From positions 62,001 through 126,000 of the forward strand of contig JAUCBJ010007179.1 of assembly GCA_032718475.1 (NCBI GenBank): a DNA stretch of 64,000 bases. The letters run 5' to 3'. Origin of the DNA: Nemertoderma westbladi. Lineage: Eukaryota; Xenacoelomorpha; Nemertodermatida; Nemertodermatidae. The notes under the pieces are model-generated. The model ran no database searches. It was not told where the DNA came from and saw only the letters and a list, made by a program, of their open reading frames with translations. Each line of letters begins with the position of its first letter. Position 1 is the stretch's first letter. The position numbers and the translations under genes are program-made. Of the stretch, positions 9,750 through 21,185 are shown in pieces.

Positions 9750-12700
9750 AGTTAATATTTGGTCAGATCAGGTCAGGTATTCTAGGTCATTGATCAAGAA
9801 AACTTGCCACCTCCATGCAGCATAAAGGAGGTGCCACCTGTAGCTGCATAGACCCTCTTACTAGGGCTAATCTGGCCCTGTAACTAGGACCCCCTTCGTT
9901 CTGGGATAAGGACGCCGTTGGTCCTGGATTAAGGACCCATATACTTGGCTGCAGGGGTATATGGCCTGGCCAGGCAGATGGTGATCTACCAATGGCTGGT
10001 CAGGAGTAGAGTGTTCTCATGTCCACTCTGAGAGCACTTCACTGCGACCTGCACCTGGCAGCAGGGGTACAGGGCATGACCCAGCAGATGAGCTGCACAG
10101 CCAATGGTGGGTCATGTGCGCAAGAGTAGATATGGGTGATGGGCCTCATATCTACTCCACTGCGACACCCACCCTGTGGAACGGCAAACCAGGGTGTGGT
10201 ATTTGCCCTGAGAGCTGACTCGGCAACCCCCCACCCCCCACTATGGATTACATTAGTAATGCGGAGGTCCGGCCACTGGAGGCCAGTGGAATTACCGGAC
10301 ACAATCGGCCTCACAGGCGTCAGTTATCTCCTGACCGGCTGCCTGTCTCACCCCCTACTGGAGAGAGAGAAGCCAACAATTCTTTGAGTCCCTTTCCTGA
10401 TGACCTTTCTGGCCCAAACCCCGGGTCACCAGGGAGGCCAGATTGTGAGGGGGAGAGGGATTCTGGAGTTGGAGGCTACTCTCATGTTCCACCCCGACCA
10501 ACAAAGCCATTGGTGAATCTGAGGCACTAGACTAGCCTCAGTAAACACCCTAACACTCGGGTCCCCAATGCGACAAGGTGAGCTGACTGCCTTGGCAGAT
10601 AAGCTTTCTCTTAGCGCAGTGGGTGTTCAAGAGCACCGAATGCAGACTGGACAGACTGATGAGGTTGTGATTAAGGACATGGGGGGCGGTTGGCGACTTG
10701 CCCTCGCGTCAGCAGATGATAGTGGAAATGGTGGTATTGGTCTATTGATGAATCCAACTGCACATACAGCATTGGACAAAATAGACCAAATCTCTAACCG
10801 CATCATCCGTTGCCACTTCTCATGTTCTGGAAGACTGGCTAAGAAGTTTCCTAAGGTGGTTCTGATTGTGTGCTACTCTCCAACTAGTGTTGCCCCTGTA
10901 GAGGAGGAGGAAAATTTCTACCACAATCTACAAGCAGCTACTGATGGAGTGGATCAGCATGCATTCTTAACATTCCTGGGAGACTTTAATGCAAGTCTGC
11001 ATCAATCACCTACATCGCCCTGGGTCTATAGCAATAGTGTCAACCGAAATTCCGTCCATCTTCAGGATTTTATCTCTGGAAATGGATTGTATTCGGCTGG
11101 AACCCATTTCAAGAAGCGAACTGGAAAGCTATGGACTCATAGTGGACCCAGAGGTCACAAGTCCCAGATAGACCATATTCTGTTTCGTAGGAAGTACAGG
11201 AGCTCTATACAAGACTGTAATGCATTTACACTTCGACCATTCTCCAGTGATCACCGCCTTATTGCGGCCAAGGTAAGACTTAGTCTGCGTGTTAGCAGAA
11301 CAACGAAATCTGCCTTGCCGCGGCATGACTGGTCCTCTCTGTTGCAACAGCCAAGTGTGAGATCCAGCTTCACACTACAGCTGAGAAACAGGTATGAGGT
11401 TCTTGCCTCTGAGGCGGCAGATCACTGTGAGGGCTATACTGCCTTTACAGAAGCAGTTAAGTTAGCAGCTGCAGAAACAGTTCCTGTATACCCTCGAAAC
11501 AGGAAAAGAGCCCCCTGGACGGACATCAAAATCCAGAATTGCCGAAATGACCTATATAAGGCGCAGAAAGAGTCCCGACACAAACAGACTACAGCGGCCA
11601 AGAATGCAGTTAAGGCAGCATCTAGGTCCCTGAACAGTCAGTACTCTGTTAATCTACAGGAGCTAATAAACCAACAGGTTGATGCCATCAATGATGCTGA
11701 CGACAGCAGGCAATCATCCCAGGCATGGAAATCGATCAACTTGCTTACTGGGCGGAAAAGCCAACCAACCACCACGGTTAAGGCTGAATCACCAGCCGAT
11801 CGCCTCAATGGTTGGAAGGCCCACTTTAAAAAGCTCCTCAATAATGACAGGGTATTGCCTGATAACTTTATAGAAGTAAAAGTGTCTGAGTCTGTACTCC
11901 CAGATATTCCCATTGGCGATATCTCCTTTGCAGAAGTGAAGACTGCTGTAAAGAGCATTAAGACCAATCGTGCCAGTGGAGTAGATGGTGTTCCCCCTGA
12001 GGTCTTTAAAATACCTGAGTGTTTAAAGCTCATCTATCCCATCTTAGTAGACATGTACCGTACAACAAGAGTCCCACAAGAAATGAAAACAAATAAGTTG
12101 GTGCCAGTTCCCAAGAAGGGCAACCTAACACTCTATGGTTCTTTTCGGGGAATCTCATTGATCTCGATTGCTGCAAAGCTATACAATAGAATTCTATTAA
12201 ATCGCATCAGGGATCCCATTGAGAGACTGCTCCGTGGAAATCAGAATGGGTTCCGTAAAGGTCGTGGGACCATGGAGCACATTTTGGCACTTAGAAGGAT
12301 AATTTAAGAGTTATCAAAAAAGAAAGACAGGCATCTGGCTGTTATCTTTGTTGACTTCTTCAAGGCCTTTGATTCAGTCTCCCGCTCACGTCTGTTCAGC
12401 ATACTTTCATTATATGGGATTCCTGATGAAATTATTGCAGCAATCAGATCAGTATACGATGGTTCGACAACATTTTGTGTCTACTGTTGATGGTGACACA
12501 GAACCATTTGAAGTGTTATGGGGCGTCCTCCAGGGAGACACACTTGCACCATTCTTGTTCATAATTGTGGTTGACTATGTTCTACGCATGTCCTTAGATC
12601 ATCATAATGATGATGGGGTGATGATAACTCCACCTACTGGCTCCAGAAGTCGAGGAAATCCTGCCAAGTACCTAACTGATCTAGACTTTGCTGATGACTT

Positions 12701-13010
12701 AGGAGTACTCTCAGAATCACTAGAGGGAGCCCAACGGCTCCTCAGCTCATTAGAACATGCTGCTTCTATTGTTGGTCTTTTTATTAACTCCAGAAAGACC
12801 AAAGTTTTGACAGTTAACTTTGAAAGTCATCAGCAAGTCTCTGATCGGATGAGCATAAGCTCAAAGGATGGTATGCTTGAGCATGTGGACAACTTCTGTT
12901 ACCTTGGATCATGGATCAGGAAGTCAGGTGATGACCTTCGAATACGTAAGGGAAAGGCAATGTTAAATTCTCAATTTAGGGAAAGCAGCAGGTTACAGTG
13001 GCACGTTATT
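9750..13010 (+). mobile_element. LINE (APE-type non-LTR retrotransposon), longest copy
   Basis: Longest of three related copies, lying inside the intron between host exons 2 and 3. A GC-richer 5' region (about 9750-10560) contains two similar sub-blocks ending in CACTGCGAC (about 10040 and 10160) and is probably 5' UTR. The coding part follows (10568-12975). The C-terminal region is replaced after about 12975 by unrelated sequence, whereas the copy at 405-1690 runs on, so this copy is truncated at its 3' end. The domain order, endonuclease then RT, and motif style resemble the RTE/Jockey-type elements; I do not assign a clade firmly. Confidence 0.8.
10568..12975 (+). pseudogene. LINE endonuclease-reverse transcriptase, broken by one stop and one frameshift
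   Basis: The first open part (10568-12307, 579 residues) holds an APE-type endonuclease: FLGDFNA at about residues 136-142, with D139 expected to be catalytic; QIDHIL; and SDHR near 227-229. A linker follows, then the RT fingers (ASGVDGVPPEVF near 467, RGISLIS, NGFRKGRG). A TAA at 12305-12307 interrupts the RT in frame. The same frame continues through VDFFKAFDSVS (motif A) to about 12470. There a one-base change at a TTTT run shifts the frame into the part carrying GVLQGDTLAP (motif B) and LDFADDLGVL (catalytic FADD). The open frame extends upstream of the ATG at 10568, so the true start is uncertain. This copy is inactive. Confidence 0.85.
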
Positions 13011-13887
13011 TTAACCAAAACAATAAACTAAGCACAATAGAACAGGAAACAGTTTTATTTTTGAAAATAATCAGCTGTTATTTGCGTCGAATTTCCCCTG
13101 GAGAGGGATGAATTTTTATTGTGTCCAGTCCCCCCCCCCCCCCGCCCCCCTATCTGGTATTAATAGTAACGTTTAGCAAACAAACTATTTTATTTCACCG
13201 GCCTACGGCCAAGTCAGTCAGTCCAACCATCTCAGCCATTAGCTAGCACGCGCGTAGGGAACATCACCAAAGTCAAACGGTCCGGACCTCAGGCCAACCG
13301 GGATCCCGTCACATTCCATTTTAAAGAGTTCTATAAAGTGTTTTAAGTTAGTATTAAATTCTAATAACTAATTATTTTAAAAAATTGTCTGGTACTTTTG
13401 TGCGAAGTCACAATCTAGACATTAAGTGGAAATTTCAGAAAATTTGGACAAAAATTGCAGATGTAGTAGGGTTTTGAATTAATCTGAGTTTTGATACTGT
13501 ATATTCTGAAAAAATTTCAGTTAAAACATTTTGCACCAAAATTATTTTCAATTGTTATCAGTTTATGAAAAATGTAATTACTCGAAACCAAAAGAGGTAC
13601 AACTGCTAAGTTGATTTCAGATTTGAAGTTTCCGTTTAATTTAACATCATAATCTATTAAAGAAATAGGGCCTATATATTTGCACAATTATTCCTAAAAA
13701 ATGATGCCCCCCCCCCCCGCCCCTTAGACAGGCAATGATTAATCATCTAATTATTTTATTAATATAAAATATATAAAATATAAGCTTTAATAATAAATTT
13801 CTCTCAATTGCGTTACTAGTAAATACGAGTTTAATGCGAGTACGAGATTTGAAGAACTAATTTCACGTCATATTGTTTTAGTTGCAG
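13011..13887. other. Intron sequence with C-rich tracts
   Basis: No gene is seen. C-rich runs lie at 13130-13150 (interrupted once) and 13707-13718. The stretch ends in a pyrimidine-rich TTGTTTTAGTTGCAG, the acceptor for host exon 3. Confidence 0.5.
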
Positions 13888-13998
13888 GAACAAATTGTGA
13901 TAATGTTAATAAATGCACCGAAAACCAAGTGTGTAAAGAAAATAAATGCGAATGTAAAGAAGGATATAAATATAACGATGAGGAATCCGAATGCATTG
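13888..13998 (+). CDS. Host gene exon 3: EGF-like module
   Basis: The exon is 111 nt with a TTGCAG acceptor at 13882-13887 and a GT donor at 13999. It is phase 1 on both sides, a symmetric exon of the kind used in shuffled extracellular domains. It encodes a compact module with six cysteines spaced C-x5-C-x5-C-x4-C-x-C-x12-C, including a CECKEGY segment typical of EGF-like domains. With the signal peptide of exons 1-2 this predicts a secreted or membrane-anchored EGF-domain protein. No further exon was found before the satellite at 21186, so the rest of the gene may lie beyond the window, be lost, or be too divergent to see. The acceptor six bases upstream (TTTTAG) is an alternative. Confidence 0.65.
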
Positions 13999-14254
13999 GT
14001 TTGTATTGCACCCATAATTTAATCCTCTCAATTAATTGTTAGTTTTATTGAATAGCTTAGAATGGTTATCATTCTAAAAATGTGGTATTGCGATATACAT
14101 AGACGCCCGTTAATGCGTAAGGCTGATTATTTATTGAATGGCTATTTGTACAATGGGTGGGGGAGTGGGATTCAAAGTGAAACTGAAGTGACATTCTATT
14201 AATCAAACTCAATGAAGTTTACCTAAAAGATTGACCCGATTTGACTTAATTGTC

Positions 14255-14945
14255 AAGGCTGCTGCCGCAAAGAGTTGATGGTGCCGCTCCACATGAGGTT
14301 TTTTAAAATAGCAGTGTTTGGAGCTCATTCAACATCCCATCGTAATAGACCGGTACAGAACGACAAGAAATGAAAACAAATAAGTTGTTAAGTCCCGAAG
14401 AAGAATGGATGTTTTCGCGGAATCTCGTTGTTATCGATTGCCGCAAAGCTATGCAATAAAGATAAGAACTCCAGAGGTCGAGGAAATCCAGCCAAGCACC
14501 AAGCTGGTCCAGACTTTGCTGATGATTCAGGTGTACTTTGAGAATTACTAGACGAAGCCCAAATACACTTAATTGGTCCAGAAAATGTATCTTAATTAGA
14601 CCAGGCTGCTTCTAGTATTGGTCATTTTATTATCTCCAAGAAGACCATAATTTTGACAGTTAACTTTGACATTCCTAAGGAAATGTCTGATTGCATGAGT
14701 ATAAGCTCAAAGGATGGTGTGCTTCTAATGACTTCTGCTACCTGGGATCATGGATTCGGAGGTCAGATGAGGGAGGACCTTCGAATACGCAAGGGAAAGG
14801 CATGGGGAGCATTGAATAGGCTCTGTACAAGATTTGGAAGTTAGATAGAATACGTCAGAAACTTATTTAGAGCAGCATTGGAACCATATACAGTACAGTT
14901 AGTACTCCTATATGTGAGTCCCTGCCGGGCACCGCTCTGGATCTA
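14255..14945 (+). pseudogene. LINE remnant (copy 3), internally deleted
   Basis: Degenerate third copy of the LINE at 9750-13010. Recognisable parts are the VDG-P-EVF region (about 14275-14320), QEMKTNKL (about 14366), a jump over most of the RT to the region after TGxRSRGNPAK (about 14465), the FADD neighbourhood (about 14515) and the RIRKGKA block (about 14780). Multiple stops and frame changes are present. Two related copies within 5 kb of the same intron are noteworthy but may be chance. Confidence 0.7.
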
Positions 14946-15521
14946 GGACACTTCCCCCCACGGACAGTTCCCCCCAAGACACTTTCCCCCCCGCCCAAGT
15001 AGGACACTTCCCCACAGACACCCCCCCCCCCCCCCCAGTTAAAGTGTTAAAATTAATCTGACATAAAGCAATAAACAATAGTTAAAGATGGTTACAGGAC
15101 AAGTTGTATCTAGTCAAGTTTTTTCCACTATAAAAGAAACATTTTTTTAGTCAAATTTTGTTTTTTTCTTTTTATTGGGGGCTGCTGCCCCCAAACCCCC
15201 GCTGCTTTTGATGGGGGCTGCCTCCCCCAAATTCCGGCATTTCCCTGTTTGCCCGTGGTGAAAGACTTTAAAAAACCATTTTGTAATAATTAATTCATGT
15301 TTGTATCATCAGATAATAAATTATAATAAAACTAAGCCTAAAGTAGGAACTGCAGTGAATGTTAACCAAATTAATATATAAATTACTACAATATTATAAA
15401 ATTCAACAAAATCCTATTAAAAATATTGCAAGTAACCAGGAAATTTAATATGTAGTGTGTATAATATCTATATAGTATGTATAGTAATATGTATATCAAT
15501 ATGTAATGCTGAACACGTTCG
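14946..15521. other. C-rich short tandem motif and AT-rich sequence
   Basis: Around 14948-15036 a GGACACTTCCCCC-like motif repeats about four times and ends in a 16-base C run (15021-15036). At about 15177-15236 a GGGGGCTGC motif is duplicated and can fold on itself (GGGGGCTGCTGCCCCC). The rest is AT-rich. No gene is seen. Confidence 0.5.
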
Positions 15522-16138
15522 TGGGGACTTCGCGCAGCACGTAGTCGGAAGCCTTGGCATACGGTTCATATAGAGCAAATGGGGCATGTCTAGTTTGGAC
15601 CCCATATCACATGCTATAAATGTATTCATTCGATATACAATCATATGTTAATCCGCTAGGTGGTGTCAAATTGTTATTCTGCAATTTCGTACTTACCAGT
15701 GCAGCACTGTACAGCAGTACCGTACCGGTAGGCCTATGTCATTACTTCTGAGTCTCTAGCGGATCCCCAATTAAATGTCTTAACTTTTCAATTTCGTAAA
15801 AGATAGACTTCATGATTCTCTACAGGCCACCAAAATTTCAGCTCAGGAAAATGAGGCCTTCCCGAGAAATTTAACATTTTCTAAAAACTACATAATCTGT
15901 CGTAGCTGACGTCAGACTGCATGATTTTTCACCAAACTTTACAAACTTTCTAAACTTTCTCTCTACTACTTACCTACTAAGTTTGGTTCAATTCCGAACC
16001 AGCGATGCAGAGAAATTCGCGTTCAAACATTTACCAGACAGACAGACGGACGGACAGACAGACAGACGGACATGCCCCATTTGCCCGATATGAACCGTAT
16101 GCCAAGGCTCGCCGACTACGTGTCTCGCCCCACACAGA
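15522..16138. mobile_element. MITE with terminal inverted repeats of about 65-70 bp
   Basis: The left end (about 15522-15590) and right end (about 16070-16138) are reverse complements over about 65-70 bp. They share CACGTAGTCGG, GCCTTGGCATACGGTTCATAT and CAAATGGGGCATGTC with a few mismatches. The interior (about 480 bp) is non-coding and includes a GACAGACAGACGG tract just inside the right end. No transposase is present, so this is a non-autonomous element. A clear target duplication is not evident, and the exact ends are uncertain by a few bases. Its termini resemble those at 190-250 and 17591. Confidence 0.7.
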
Positions 16139-16449
16139 ATAAAGGTCGACGCATGTCGATTTTCACCTGGAGAGGTATAATTTTGATTGCAAAAATAATA
16201 TTCATCCCCATCTGCTACAATTTGAAGAAGACTATTACATAATAATACCTATAATTATAACAATTCATTATTATAATTCTATAGTTAATAAAAACAGTAT
16301 ATCATTCCGGGGATGGAATTTATAGGTCATCTAATTAATTGTTTAAAGGTTAGCAAACAATACGATGTAATTGCATTGATAAAACCTATAAATAAAACTT
16401 GGATATAAAATGTAAAATCGGGTTGCAAAAGATCACTTTCTTAGCTAAA
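16139..16449. other. Short non-coding stretch
   Basis: AT-rich sequence between the MITE and the 3' broken end of the minus-strand LINE. Nothing is recognised. Confidence 0.5.
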
Positions 16450-18926
16450 ATTGAACTCCTTATAATTGCTCCTTGAGGTGTGCCGCATTTGGGGTAAGTG
16501 GATCGGAGTTTGTATTATTCCGTCGGATTCCGTAGCTGTCTAATTTTTTCAAGCAAAAGTATATCGTGGTTTAGGGTATCGAAGGCCTTCTTCAAGTCAA
16601 TCGAGATTAAACCACCTGCGTCCTGTGTGTCCAGATTGTCCTGTAGGCGTTCAGTAATTGTAAGTATGGCTTCGGTAGTTGTAGATTTTTTCCTAAAGCC
16701 GTATTGTGAGTCAATCAGTATTGAGTTCTTGTGTAGATAACTAATTAATTGAGTATTAATTATCCGTTCGTATATTTTACTGAAGAGTGTTAGTACAGAG
16801 ATGGGACGGTAGTTTTTCTTATCAGTGGGATCTCCTGCTTTAAATACTGGTGTAATTTTTGCTTTTTATAATATTGTGGGGAAGACGCCATGTTGTATAG
16901 ATATATTTATTAAGTGTGTTAAATGGGGTGCTAAGTCATATGCCGCGATTTTTATTAGTCATTAGTAGCACAATTATTATTTAGATCTAGGATGTTATAT
17001 ATTACTTCAGTATTTGTTGTTTCAGCTAAATGGAAGGAGTTTGCTTTGCGGTGGTTAATGAGTCGTGTTGGATTTCTGTTTGTCTTGGGGATTTTTTCTG
17101 CTAGTTTTGGGCCTATGTTCGCGAAGTGTTCATTGAATGTATTTGCAATATGTTTTGGATCAGTTGTTGTTTTTATCTGGCCTGATGAAGTAGTACATGT
17201 TAATATTTTCGGAGAATTTAAGTTTTTTGTTTTATTGAGAGCGTTATTTATAGTTTGCCATGTTTTCTTTGTGTTGTTTTTATTTTTCTCAAATTCCTTA
17301 GCTCAAAAGTATTTTTTTGTGCTGTTCTAAGTGTTTTTGTAAGTTCATTCCGGTATATTTTGTAGTTATGTACATTTTCTGGTGTTGGATTTGTTAATAG
17401 AGATGCATAAAGTGTATTTTTTATTATTGTTGATTGTGCAAGGGAGGTGGTTATCCAGGGATTTATTGGAATTTCGCGCGATTTTAAAAGTTCTTTTTAA
17501 GTGTTTGTCAGTATTTTTTTCGAGGTTATTGTAGAATGCTTCAAATTTGTTATTTATTGGGATTTCTGTGTCGTTGTATGTCCAGTTGTCGATGTGGGGC
17601 GAGCCACGATGTGAGTGAGCCTTAGCGTAGTGGTACCATTAATCAACTTGTCGTTCTGTCGTGTTCAATTTTAAACGTTAATAACTCGGCCAATCTTTGA
17701 TGAAATCTATCCAAACTTGGTACACATGTTGTTTGGCAAAAGTTTAGAAATTTTCCAAGTAGAATTTCCGTGTGGCCTTCGAGAAGCTAAGATAATAGCA
17801 GTTAATTAGTTAATTAAATTGATTACGGTAAAAACAGCACTTTCAACCTGCCTTTTAAAGGAAATTAATTGTTTTACAGTATAAGACTTCAATAATTATA
17901 CTTAAAAATTATACAGATGTAATCCACATACTCCATTCTATTATAGTTTTTAATTAGTTCAAGTGATTTGCTTTAATAATTGTGTCTTTAATTGATCTAA
18001 AGTAATTAAAACGGCATAAAAAATTGATTCTCATTAAATACTGCTCATTTATTGGTTAACATCCAAGTTGGCTTGTTTCCCAGCAACACTTGAGGTATTC
18101 AGTCAGCCTTGCTTGTAAGAGGCAGACTGCTGCTGCTGCTGGTAGGATAGCATTAATTCCCCATCCATTCACTCACTCTCCATTCAACTGGCTGACTGGA
18201 GAGTGGATGTGTGTTTAGGTATCGGGTTCAATGACATTAATATTATTACTAAAGTAACTAGTAAATATATTACGTGCTGCTGTACAGTAAACGCGGCTTT
18301 GCGTTATTGAATTACAGAATTGGCGGTACAAAGTACATTAATAGGGATCAGGCATATTGCATTTATATAATTGTTGTTGTAAATGTACAATAATATGCGC
18401 CACTTTTATTTTAGTAACTGCAATGTGTATTTCATTTGTACCTGCAGCCCATTAAAAAGGGCAGCTTAACTTATCGCGGACAGGCTGACTATTCACCATT
18501 AAAAAAAAACCCAAATCGCCGCAGTTCCACTTACAGTTCCATATTATTCTGTTTTGCAATTCAACCCAATTTATCTGCTCTCTGCTACACGCGGTTTTAT
18601 CCACGAGTTTTGTAAAGTCCCGACTTATCGGGAATGACATGAACTTAGCGTCCGGAATATTCTGAACAGATTAAATCTACTTGGCGCTGTAATACTGCAT
18701 CCCGTTGTACCAGAAGTTATTTAAACATACCGGCCCCTCAAATGCGTTTGCAGTGGGTTAGAGAACAACATATACCGCCCCAGTACAACCGCTATTTTGA
18801 TAAGGTCCAATATATAATATATATATATGGTCCAACATATGATAGTTCACTAATCAGCTAATAGGCCTATTTATTCGTGAGATTTCAATTTATAAATAAA
18901 ACTAATATACGAGCTCATAAGAGCTC

Positions 18927-18927
18927 A

Positions 18928-18961
<34 letters not shown>
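18927..18961. repeat. TTGA tetranucleotide microsatellite
   Basis: About eight uninterrupted TTGA (TGAT) units inside the 2.17-kb insertion. Confidence 0.9.
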
Positions 18962-19370
18962 GGTATGACCGTTGTTGTGGGGGACTAGGTCTACCTGTCT
19001 AGCAGCTAATAACTCGTCCGTGGAGAGAATAATATAAGTCGAGGAACATAACGAAACGCGTTTAATTTATTTATTTATTCCAATTGGGGATTCTTTCTAA
19101 CGCGGTAATGCGGTGCTATTAAACATCAACACATTCCTGCGCGTGCGTCGATATTGTGCACCCTAATACTAACAACCCACCCAGACACCCCCTACCCCTC
19201 ACCGCCCCCCCCCCCCCCCCTCCCCCATCACCCAACATTACTATGTACAGATCAATGCAGCTCAATATATTAGTAAAGGTATCGTCTGATTAGCTTTCCT
19301 ACACATGACCTCTTATCCTTGTAGTTGTTTATTTATTTACACTATTTTTGTTGAGTAAATCTTTCTGATA

Positions 19371-19400
<30 letters not shown>
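19371..19400. repeat. Homopolymer of 30 G
   Basis: Uninterrupted G run. A second G run lies at 19585-19599, and C runs occur at 19205-19220 and elsewhere in the left part of the window. Long G runs can form quadruplexes and are error-prone in sequencing, so the exact length is unreliable. Confidence 0.85.
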
Positions 19401-19402
<2 letters not shown>

Positions 19403-20305
19403 GACTTACTCTGGACGAGCGCAACGATTGAACGACGCTTATAATAATTAAGACGAGTACGGCGTTGATTATATTCATATACAACACCTGGCTTTGCATA
19501 TTGAACGTGCGATTGGAAATAAGTTCGTTCTTCCCTTCCGTGGGAGGTAGATGTCTCGGTTATGTATTGGTGGTTGAGAAGGGTGGGGGGGGGGGGGGGA
19601 TTAAAAGGGGTGAACACGTACTGTCCCCCTTTCTTTGAAAGATTGGTGGTGTGGGTAATTTCTCAAAACCTGATTTTGTGATACAGTCGCTTAATTTTAA
19701 TTTGTATCTCATAACTGGGCCTCGTGCTGCGCAAAGGCCCACGAACGTGTTCCGTATGTCTGAGAGAAAGTTTGTTGGTTTAAAGCTTGAATAATCGTAT
19801 ATGTATTTTTCTTGCGGTTGTGAAAAAAACATGTGTATTTCTGTAGAATGACAAAGGTTGCAAGATGGTCCGTGGTTCCAAGTTGGCCAGTGAAAACGCC
19901 AGAGGTTATCATTTTATTATAAATATTTGTAGATATATGGTCCAGTATAGATTTAGAGTAAGACGTAATTCTAGTTGGTTTGTCAATAAGTTGTTCTAGT
20001 CCGTTTGACTCGAGCATTTGTAAGCAGTTGTTAGCAGTGTTGGTACGTTTCAGTAAGTCTATGTTGTAGTCGCCTGTTAGTAGTAATAGATCAGTATTGT
20101 GTTGGTTAATTGTGGATAGAGTTGTATTTAGGTGTTCTATGAATTCGTTAATTTTACATGAGTCTGTTCTGTAGATAGTCCCAATTAGTATGGGTTTAGT
20201 AGTGGTGGAGGTATTCGTTGTAGGTAGGTGTTCTAGAGATTGTTGCCCAAGTAGATTCTCAGTTAGGTATTATAATCTCTTTCCGTTCTATAATAACATT
20301 TAGTC

Positions 20306-20400
20306 TAATTCATGCTAAAGTAAAAAGAGGGTCTAATTGGCTAATATAATTACACAATACAAAGTAAACATACATACAAACAACCATTTCATCTCATTGC
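20306..20400. mobile_element. 95-bp retro-insertion with 12-bp target duplication
   Basis: The insertion is bounded by perfect 12-bp direct repeats TAACATTTAGTC (20294-20305 and 20401-20412). It interrupts the endonuclease of the minus-strand LINE directly after the conserved AIYAKNG segment. The insert has no clear pol III boxes and no poly-A tail. Its minus strand contains a TTTGTATGTATG stretch. It is probably a SINE or a truncated LINE 3' end. Confidence 0.65.
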
Positions 20401-21185
20401 TAACATTTAGTCCGTTTTTCGCATATATTGCTGTGCCGCCTCGGTTTATCAAGCCAGTCTGACGGTTAGTTAATAATGGTGGTGCGTATCCGTCAATTTG
20501 TAGGTAAATAAGATCGGTGTCATCAGTAATAAATGTCTCTGTGAATGTTAATATGTCAAACTGTTGTCGAAATGTAGATAAGTAGTCGGTTATGGATCGT
20601 AAATTAAGATTCAGGCTTCTACAATTTACATGGAAAATGGATAAAGAATCTTTATTAATTTTGTGGGTATTATTACATTTTGTTTCAACGTAGTAGCTGC
20701 AGTTGGATTTATTGGAAGTTAAATTAATGTCCGGATCAATAGTAGTAAAATTATAATTAGAATCTGCATAATTTTCGGGTAATAATGGCTCATCATCTTC
20801 ATATATCGTTTTTAAAAAAATATCGTCATTATCGTTTGAAATATTGCTAAAGGGGGATATACTTAGGTAACAATATATGCAAAATAAAATAGCTTTCTCG
20901 TGTATGTCTGAACGTGTTCCACATGGTAGTAGCATTTACAGATAGAGCAAGTAATTTTTTTATCTGATTTTTGAAATGGTGCAAAACAACAGTCGCAAGA
21001 TGCAGGTATGTTATTGAAAGGCATTAAGTAATAATAAAGTAGAGCAAAAAGGTAGGGCGGCAAATAAAAGTTCGTTTAACAGTACAAATCAAACATTAAC
21101 ATTCGTCATATTTCATACATATTGCATATGAATATACGAAATAAAAAAAATAACGGAAAAAAGGAAACATATGGATAGGTAGGCC

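Larger units (their letters stand above)
17583..19755. mobile_element. 2.17-kb insertion in the minus-strand LINE with GTATGTC duplication
   Basis: The direct repeat GTATGTC occurs at 17576-17582 and 19756-19762. Removing the insert and one repeat copy joins the LINE frame across the site without a stop, strong evidence that this is an inserted unit. The left end carries the GTGGGGCGAGCCACGA terminus also seen at 190-250. The right end, read inversely, begins GAACACGTTCGTGGG, which also occurs at 15512. No transposase frame is visible. The interior holds a TTGA tetranucleotide repeat (18927-18961), two long G runs and unremarkable AT-rich sequence. It may be a composite of more than one element. 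Confidence 0.65.
16450..21063 (-). pseudogene. CR1/L2-type LINE on the minus strand, interrupted twice
   Basis: Read on the minus strand from 21063: a cysteine-rich zinc-finger-like start (CDCCFAPF...CSIC..YYH), then an endonuclease with FHVNCRSL, LTFTETFITDD, GGTAIYAKNG, TGDYNIDLL (about 20060) and LDHISTN...TTDHLATF (about 19850). An insertion follows (17583-19755), then the EN-RT linker. RT follows with VFKAGDPTDKKNYRPIS (about 16830), QYGFRKKST (about 16710), ISIDLKKAFDTLNHDIL (about 16570) and a GTPQGA motif (about 16470). The frame ends there, so the YxDD region and the 3' end are missing, the reverse of the usual 5' truncation of LINEs. A second insertion (20306-20400) breaks the endonuclease. 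It is non-functional. Confidence 0.8.

Noticed and set aside
10039-10530. ORFs of 83-95 residues on both strands in the 5' region of the LINE
   Set aside because: They overlap each other, lie upstream of the endonuclease frame and show no known motif; they are more likely chance frames in a GC-richer 5' UTR.
16498-17330. Plus-strand ORFs of 80 and 112 residues
   Set aside because: The minus strand here carries recognisable reverse transcriptase motifs, so these are antisense shadows.
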